Origin: VGBK01 sp043810615
GTDB lineage: Bacteria > Actinomycetota > Acidimicrobiia > Spongiisociales > UBA11373
DNA length: 17,696 nt
NCBI GenBank assembly: GCA_043810615.1
Contig: JBDROA010000005.1
Location: 1-17,696, forward strand
Direction: 5' to 3'
The position numbers and the translations under genes were made by a program. Positions within the stretch are counted from its first letter, which is position 1. Each line of letters opens with the position of its first letter. Shown piece after piece: positions 13,107-17,696 of this stretch. Below the pieces are notes generated by a model that worked only from the letters and a program-made list of their open reading frames with translations, was not told the origin of the DNA and ran no database searches.

Positions 13107-13943
13107 GTGGCGGTAGACCTCCACACCCACAGCCTCCGCTCCGACGGCACTGATACCCCGGCCGGCCTGGTGGGGTTAGCGCTCTCCGTCGGCCTCACCG
13201 CTCTGGCCCTCACCGACCACGACACCCTCGACGGCATCGCCGAGGCCCGGGCAGCCGTCACCGGCACCGCCCTCGAGTTCATCCCGGGGGTGGAACTGTC
13301 GATCGATTGGGAGGCAGGGCCGGCCCACTTCCTCGCCTACTGGATCGAGCCGGGAGGCGGGCCCCTGCAGGATCGCCTGGCCGACCTGGCCGAGGGCCGG
13401 GCCCGGCGCAACACCGAGATCCTCGCCGCCCTCTACGGCCTGGGATTCGGCCTGTCCCCCGAGGAGTTGCGCTCCTCCCCCGGTGTGGTGGGCCGGCCCC
13501 ACATCGCCGCCGCCCTGGTGAGACGGGGCTACGTGCCTTCCCTGGAGGCCGCTTTCGACCTCTACCTGGCCCGGGGACGCCCCGCCTACCGCCCCCGGCG
13601 TCGCCTGACCGCCGCCGACGCCGCGACCCTGGTCCGCCGTTCCGGGGGAGCGGCGGTCCTGGCGCATCCGCACACCATCGCTGCCGGGGCCGAGGCCTAT
13701 GCCGCGGCGCTGGAGGCCTTCGCCGCCCTCGGCGGGGCGGGTGTCGAGTGCCACTACCCCGACTACCCGCCGGAGCTCCAGGCCCACCTCGCCGCGGTGA
13801 CCCGCCGACTGGGCATGGCCCCCACCGGCGGCTCCGACTACCACGGGGCCCACCGCCCCGGCATCGAACTGGGGAAGGGCCGCGGCGACCTCCGGGTGCC
13901 GGACGGGACCGTGGCGGAGTTGCGCCGGCACGCCGGGATCTGA
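13107..13943 (+). CDS. PHP-domain metal-dependent phosphoesterase (RNase AM/TrpH-like)
   Basis: A 278-residue PHP-family phosphoesterase of the TrpH/YciV branch, whose members hydrolyse 3',5'-nucleoside bisphosphates or act as 5'-3' exonucleases on short RNA. The metal-binding motifs are all present: DLHTHSLRSDG (5-14, His6, His8, Asp13), LTDHDT (His38), GVELS (Glu63), AHFLAYW, LAHPH and the C-terminal GSDYHG. Length matches the family. The GTG at 13107 is the only start that keeps the first histidines; it lies one base after the cyclophilin stop with GAGG in the overlap. The family role is RNA or nucleotide turnover; the exact substrate here is inferred. A possible hairpin (13952-13957 with 13971-13976) follows. 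Confidence 0.88.
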   Translation: MAVDLHTHSLRSDGTDTPAGLVGLALSVGLTALALTDHDTLDGIAEARAAVTGTALEFIPGVELSIDWEAGPAHFLAYWIEPGGGPLQDRLADLAEGRARRNTEILAALYGLGFGLSPEELRSSPGVVGRPHIAAALVRRGYVPSLEAAFDLYLARGRPAYRPRRRLTAADAATLVRRSGGAAVLAHPHTIAAGAEAYAAALEAFAALGGAGVECHYPDYPPELQAHLAAVTRRLGMAPTGGSDYHGAHRPGIELGKGRGDLRVPDGTVAELRRHAGI

Positions 13944-13999
13944 GCGCGCCGGCTCCGCACTTCTTCAGATCGGAGCGCCGCCGCCGATACCCACTTGGA

Positions 14000-15283
14000 A
14001 TGATCACCCAGGAGGCTCCCTCCACACCGGCGCCGTTGGCCGGATCCGCCCCGGTCGAGTACGCCGAGGTACACCGGGGCCGTCGTCTGGCGAGCGCGAC
14101 GCTCGCTGCGGCCTTGCTCGCCGTCGCGGTCGTGGGCCTCGCCTACGCCGTGCCGGGCAGTCTCGCCAAGGCGGTGGCCGCGACCCTCGTGCTCGCCTAC
14201 GTTGTGGCCCACGCCGGGGCCAAGGCCCTCCCGTCGCTTGCCTTCTCGGCCCTGGCCTTCGCCGCCACCACCGGTAGCGCCGGGGAGTTCGCCGCCCCGT
14301 TCGCTGCTCTGGCCGCCTACGTGCTGGCGGCCTCGGCCCTGGCCCTGCCCTCCCGCCTGGTGGCGATCCCTTCGGTCGCCGTGGCCCTTGGGGCGGTGCT
14401 GCGCCTCACTGTGCTCCACCCGGCCCCGGCCGGCGACTCGAGCCTGCCGGCCCTGCTCTCCGGCATCGAAGCCACCGCGTACCTTGCCCTCCTCGCCGTG
14501 GTCGTCCTCACCTCCGCCCGGGCGATCCGCTCCGCCCGCCGCCGCCAGGCCGAAGCCTTGGATTCAGAGCGGCGCGCCGCGACGATGAAGAACGAATTCG
14601 TCTCGATGATCAGTCACGAACTGCGCACCCCCCTCACCAACATCGGCGGTTTCGCCATGGCCCTGCGCGAGTCGTGGCGGGTCTTCGACCCGGCTGAGGT
14701 GGATGAATTCATCGGTGTCATCTGCAGCGAGACCGAGCACCTGCGCCGACTGGTCGACGACGTGCTCGTGGTCCCCCGCCTCGAAGTGGACCGCCTCCTC
14801 ATCGAGGCGGCGGACTTCCCTCTCCGTCCCGCCGCCTTCCGCATCGCCGACCTCGTCTTCCCTCAGGGCGGTGCCAAGACGGCATCGGTGTCCATCAGCG
14901 GCAACGCTGTGGTCCACGCCGACCCCAACCGGGTGGAGCAGGTGCTGCGCAACCTCCTGGAGAACGCGGCGAAGCATGGCGGGTCCCAGGTGAGCGTCGA
15001 GGCCTCCGCCCGGAACGAAGAGTGGCTGGTCGTGGTCGCCGACGACGGTCCAGGGGTCGACGAAGAGCACCAGGAGCGGGTCTTCGCCCCGTTCGAGCAA
15101 GCCGTCCCCGCTGCCAGTCCCGGCAACGGACTCGGCCTGGGCCTCACCGTCTGTCGGGTCCTCGTCGAGGCCATGGGAGGGCGCATCTGGTACGAGCCCG
15201 GGTTCCCCACCGGGACCCGCTTCTGCTTCACCCTGCCGGCCGCCTCCTCCCGGCAGGACGCCCGGGTGGCGGCCGTCCCGTAG
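14000..15283 (+). CDS. Membrane histidine kinase (orphan)
   Basis: A 427-residue sensor kinase. About six hydrophobic helices fill residues 30-173, with very short loops and no extracellular sensor domain, so the signal is probably sensed within or at the membrane. A short coiled linker leads to a HisKA domain with SHELRTPLTN (phosphorylated His206) and an HATPase domain: NLLENAAKH (N box), DDGPGVD (G1), FAPFEQ (F box) and GNGLGLGLTVCR (G2). All catalytic motifs are intact. No response regulator is adjacent. The ATG at 14000 begins 56 bases after the PHP stop; ribosome-site and promoter evidence are weak, so the start is less certain than the domains. It is convergent with the epsilon-like gene, only 12 bases away. 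Confidence 0.9.
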   Translation: MITQEAPSTPAPLAGSAPVEYAEVHRGRRLASATLAAALLAVAVVGLAYAVPGSLAKAVAATLVLAYVVAHAGAKALPSLAFSALAFAATTGSAGEFAAPFAALAAYVLAASALALPSRLVAIPSVAVALGAVLRLTVLHPAPAGDSSLPALLSGIEATAYLALLAVVVLTSARAIRSARRRQAEALDSERRAATMKNEFVSMISHELRTPLTNIGGFAMALRESWRVFDPAEVDEFIGVICSETEHLRRLVDDVLVVPRLEVDRLLIEAADFPLRPAAFRIADLVFPQGGAKTASVSISGNAVVHADPNRVEQVLRNLLENAAKHGGSQVSVEASARNEEWLVVVADDGPGVDEEHQERVFAPFEQAVPAASPGNGLGLGLTVCRVLVEAMGGRIWYEPGFPTGTRFCFTLPAASSRQDARVAAVP

Positions 15284-15295
15284 CGCGATTCGACG

Positions 15296-15532
15296 CTAGG
15301 TTCCCGGCCGGCCCGGCCGTCTGCGGCGGGGAGGCGTCGGATGCCCCGTCCTTCCCGCCGCCGCCCAGGCGTCGGGTTTCGCCGGGCCCGGAGCCTCAGT
15401 CGCCGCCGCCTCCTCCTCGACGAGGGCTTTGACCGCGGCCAGGACGGCGGCCACCTCCTCGGACGAGATGGGGGATCCCACCTCGGGCCGGCGCTCGGGC
15501 CCCGCTCTCCGACGTGACGACTCCGGGCTCAT
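15296..15532 (-). CDS. Small acyl-CoA carboxylase epsilon-subunit-like protein
   Basis: A 78-residue protein. A short helical stretch SSEEVAAVLAAVKALVEEE (about 23-41) is followed by a spacer, DAWAAAGRTG and a basic proline-rich tail. The E-E-(L/V)-A-A-(x)-A helix, then a tryptophan and an arginine near the C-terminus, is the pattern I associate with actinobacterial acyl-CoA carboxylase epsilon subunits, which stabilise the alpha-beta carboxylase complex. The ATG at 15532 overlaps the methylmalonyl-CoA epimerase stop by four bases. That supports a real gene in the propionyl/methylmalonyl-CoA pathway. The match is short and could be coincidental; a plain hypothetical protein is the alternative. 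Confidence 0.6.
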   Translation of the reverse strand: MSPESSRRRAGPERRPEVGSPISSEEVAAVLAAVKALVEEEAAATEAPGPAKPDAWAAAGRTGHPTPPRRRRPGRPGT

Positions 15533-15933
15533 GCGATCTCCACCAGCTCGGTCAGGGTGCCCCCGAATGCCCGGGGGTGGACGAAGGCGATGCGGGCCCC
15601 TCCGCCGCCGCGACGCGGCTCCCGGTCGATGAGTTCGGCCCCCTCGGCTGCCAGGTGCGACAGGGCGGCATCCAGGTCGGGAACGGCGAAGGCCAGATGG
15701 TGCAGACCCTCGCCGCGCCGGGCGAGGAAGCGCCCCACCGGGCTGTCGGAGCGCAGTGGGGCCAGCAGTTGCACCTGCGATCCGCCCACCAGGAGCATCG
15801 CCTCCTCGACCCCGTCCGTCTCGATGGTCTCGCGCGACACCGGGGCGGCGCCGTACATGCGCTGGAAGCGGGCCAACGCCTCGTCCAGGTCGTGGACCGC
15901 CAGGGCAACGTGGTCCAGGTTGAGCAGCAGCAT
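15529..15933 (-). CDS. mce: Methylmalonyl-CoA epimerase
   Basis: A 134-residue vicinal-oxygen-chelate enzyme, normal length for the family, that interconverts (2S)- and (2R)-methylmalonyl-CoA between propionyl-CoA carboxylase and methylmalonyl-CoA mutase. Two babb modules are visible. The likely metal ligands are His8 (LDHVAL), Gln55 (VQLLAP), His79 (GLHHLAF) and Glu129 (LTELVE). The sequences DSPVGRFLARRGEGLHHLAF and GTLTELVE are characteristic. The ATG at 15933 has GGGAGG upstream and a TAACCT -10 at 15958-15963. It is divergent from the thiolase and overlaps the epsilon-like gene downstream. Neither carboxylase nor mutase is in the window. Confidence 0.93.
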   Translation of the reverse strand: MLLLNLDHVALAVHDLDEALARFQRMYGAAPVSRETIETDGVEEAMLLVGGSQVQLLAPLRSDSPVGRFLARRGEGLHHLAFAVPDLDAALSHLAAEGAELIDREPRRGGGGARIAFVHPRAFGGTLTELVEIA

Positions 15934-15957
15934 GCCCCTCCCTCGGGCCGGGGTGCC

Positions 15958-15963
15958 AGGTTA
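15958..15963 (-). promoter_or_regulatory. -10 box of mce
   Basis: TAACCT on the minus strand, 24 bases before the ATG, followed by a GGGAGG ribosome site. Confidence 0.4.
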
Positions 15964-16020
15964 CCGGGGTGGGGAGGCAGGGCCACCCGAGGTCGCGGCG
16001 CCACCGGCGAGACCCGTCGG

Positions 16021-16026
16021 TAGCCT
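16021..16026 (+). promoter_or_regulatory. -10 box of thiolase gene
   Basis: TAGCCT, 25 bases before the ATG at 16052, with AGGAGG (16042-16047) as ribosome site. It is divergent from the mce promoter. Confidence 0.4.
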
Positions 16027-16051
16027 GGGCCCGACATCGACAGGAGGCTTC

Positions 16052-17233
16052 ATGGGTTCCGTCGTCTGCTCCATCGCCCGCACTCCCCTCGGCCGCTTCG
16101 GGGGCGCCTACAGCACCCTGCCGGCGGTCCAGTTGGGCGCGGTGGCCATCACCGCCGCCCGGGAGCGGGCCGGGCTGGCGCCCGACCGGGTCGATGAGGT
16201 GTACTTCGGCCACGTGATCCAGGCGGGCGCCGGGCAGATCACCGCCCGCCAGGCGGCCTACCGGGCCGGCATCCCCCTGTCGGTACCCGCCACCACCATC
16301 AACAAGGTGTGCCTCTCGGGAATGACCGCCATCGCCCTGGCCGACAAGGACATCCGCCTGGGCGAGGCCACCTTCGTGATCGCCGGGGGGATGGAGTCCA
16401 TGACCAATGCCCCCTATTCGTTCCCCGCCGCCCGCTACGGGGCCCGCATGGGGCAGAGCCCCATGGTCGACCTCATGGAGCACGACGGCCTCTTCTGCGC
16501 CTTCGACGACTGCCTGATGGGGGCCACTTCCGACCGGCGCAACGCCGAATTGGGCATCGGCCGCGCCGAGCAGGACGAGTGGGCCGCCGCCAGCCACCAG
16601 CGAGCGGCCGCCGCCGCCGCGGCAGGGGTGTTCGACGCCGAGATCGCCCCGGTCGCGGTGCCGCAGCGCAAGGGGGACCCGATCATGGTCACCGCCGACG
16701 AGGGCATCCGTCCCGACTCGAGCGCGGCGGCCCTCGGCAACCTCCGCCCCGCCTTCGCCACAGACGGGACCATCACCGCCGGCAATGCCTCGCAGATCTC
16801 CGACGGCGCCGCCGCCCTGGTGGTGGCCGACCGGGCGGCGGCCGAGGCGGCGGGCATGCCGATCCTGGCCGAGGTCGTCGCCTACGGGCAGGCCGCCGGG
16901 CCCGACGCCACCCTGCACGAACGACCCGCCGAGGCGTTGACACAGGCCCTCTCCCGGGCCGGCCTGGCCGTTGCCGACCTCGACCTGGTCGAGTTCAACG
17001 AGGCCTTTGCCGCTGTGGCCCTATGGTCGGCCCGCCTCCTGGGGATCCCCCACGAGAAGGTGAACGTGCACGGCGGGGCGGTGGCCCTGGGGCATCCCCT
17101 GGGCGCCACCGGGGCCCGCATCGTGGTTGCCCTGATCAACGCCTTGCGCCGGACCGGCGGCCGCCTCGGCGCCGCCGCCCTGTGCGGCGGAGGCGGCCAG
17201 GGCGACGCCCTGATCGTGAGGCTGCTGCCGTGA
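16052..17233 (+). CDS. Acetyl-CoA C-acetyltransferase (thiolase)
   Basis: A 393-residue thiolase with the full catalytic set: Cys87 in NKVCLSG (acyl-enzyme), NEAFAAV, His348 in GGAVALGHPLGATG and Cys378 in LCGGGGQG. Length and residue numbering match biosynthetic-type tetrameric thiolases (AtoB/PhaA), which condense two acetyl-CoA to acetoacetyl-CoA or run the reverse in beta-oxidation and ketone-body use. The ATG at 16052 has AGGAGG five bases upstream. It is divergent from mce, and its stop overlaps the glpX GTG by four bases. Direction of the reaction in the cell is not determined by the sequence; the neighbour suggests acyl-CoA catabolism. Confidence 0.94.
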   Translation: MGSVVCSIARTPLGRFGGAYSTLPAVQLGAVAITAARERAGLAPDRVDEVYFGHVIQAGAGQITARQAAYRAGIPLSVPATTINKVCLSGMTAIALADKDIRLGEATFVIAGGMESMTNAPYSFPAARYGARMGQSPMVDLMEHDGLFCAFDDCLMGATSDRRNAELGIGRAEQDEWAAASHQRAAAAAAAGVFDAEIAPVAVPQRKGDPIMVTADEGIRPDSSAAALGNLRPAFATDGTITAGNASQISDGAAALVVADRAAAEAAGMPILAEVVAYGQAAGPDATLHERPAEALTQALSRAGLAVADLDLVEFNEAFAAVALWSARLLGIPHEKVNVHGGAVALGHPLGATGARIVVALINALRRTGGRLGAAALCGGGGQGDALIVRLLP

Positions 17234-17696
17234 CCAGAACCCGCCCCGACCGCAACCTCGCCCTGGAACCGGCCCGGGTCACCGAGGCCGCCGCCCTGGC
17301 GGGGGCCAGGTGGCAGGGCCGGGACGACGAGGAGGCCGCAGACCAGGCGGCCGTCGAAGCCAAGCGAGTCGTGCCGGCCACCCTCGACATCGACGGGGTG
17401 GTGCTCATCGGGGAGGGGGAGAAGGACGCCGCCCCATGCTGGCCAATGGCGAGCGCACCGGCCACCCACCTCTCGTAGACGCAGCGGTGGACCCGGTCGA
17501 CGGCACCCGCCCGACCGCCGACGGGGGCCCCGGCGCCCTGGCGGTGCTGGCCCCGGCGGAGCGGGGCACCCCGTACGCCCCGGGCAGCCTGGTCTACATG
17601 GACAAGATCGCCATGGGCCAGGAGGCCGGGTCCATCGACCTCGAGGCCCCGGGCGAGGAGAACCCGCGCCGCGTGGCCGGGCCACCGCCAAGGCGG
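17230..17696 (+). pseudogene. glpX: glpX, class II fructose-1,6-bisphosphatase: partial and frame-disrupted
   Basis: From the GTG at 17230 (overlapping the thiolase stop, GTGA) the frame reads as the N-terminus of GlpX, the gluconeogenic class II fructose-1,6-bisphosphatase: ALAGARWQGRDDEEAADQAAV, then GVVLIGEGEKDAAP. At the CCCC run 17432-17435 the GlpX match jumps frame: it continues as MLANGE and VDPVDGT, then LAVLAPAERGT and YMDKIAMG, while the original frame stops at 17478. Near 17679-17681 (GGG) a second missing base would restore a GlpX-like RRVAGATAKA. Several usually conserved Leu/Met positions are proline or other residues. Either a decayed gene or, more likely, low-quality sequence at a contig end. 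The 3' part lies outside the window. Confidence 0.8.

Noticed and set aside
13967..13976. Illumina adapter-like AGATCGGA
   Set aside because: The match is only about eight bases, then diverges from the adapter. Coding and spacer sequence continue normally, so chance is the better explanation.

Overview
The window is very GC-rich and reads as a bacterial chromosome fragment from an actinobacterium. A WhiB-family regulator (a family almost confined to Actinobacteria and their phages), an actinobacterial-type L-lysine 6-transaminase, many GTG starts and frequent leaderless-type promoters (TANNNT box 6-10 nt before the start codon) all point that way. A deep lineage such as Acidimicrobiia is my guess, but it is not provable from the window. 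There is no prophage, insertion sequence, CRISPR array or biosynthetic cluster. Most genes are housekeeping or central metabolism, in short operons of one to three genes joined by 4-base stop/start overlaps (GTGA or ATGA).

Layout. 1-1406 (minus): the start of an unidentified gene cut by the left edge, an ABC-2 polysaccharide-export permease and a RidA-type deaminase. 1497-2645 (plus): an Mrp/ApbC Fe-S carrier ATPase. 2754-5986 (minus): two paralogous secreted coiled-coil/M23 murein hydrolases and a NUDT19-like Nudix hydrolase. 6059-6328 (minus): WhiB, divergent from a stand-alone receiver-like protein (6482-6874, plus). 6919-6995: tRNA-Pro(CGG) with a terminator hairpin. 7231-9883 (plus): L-lysine 6-transaminase behind a structured leader, a small PH-like protein and a VIT1/CCC1-type transporter. 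9884-10142: a palindromic repeat-like spacer between convergent genes. 10143-12352 (minus): asd and lysC as an overlapping operon. 12395-15283 (plus): a cyclophilin lipoprotein, a PHP phosphoesterase and a membrane histidine kinase. 15296-15933 (minus): a small acyl-CoA carboxylase epsilon-like protein and methylmalonyl-CoA epimerase, divergent from an acetyl-CoA acetyltransferase (16052-17233, plus). The thiolase overlaps glpX, which runs off the right edge with frame disruptions.

How the genes fit together. LysC and Asd feed the aspartate family, including lysine and diaminopimelate for the wall. Lat drains lysine toward 2-aminoadipate. The M23 enzymes probably remodel the wall, and the permease exports a wall or surface glycan. 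Epimerase, the epsilon-like protein and thiolase suggest propionyl/acyl-CoA metabolism, and GlpX belongs to gluconeogenesis. No clearly new multi-gene system is visible. The points most worth a second look are a gapless 67-nt diverged inverted repeat flanking the first M23 gene, the structured leader of lat, an aspartokinase with a degenerate first ACT domain, mutually overlapping divergent promoters at lysC/cyclophilin, and the damaged glpX at the right edge.
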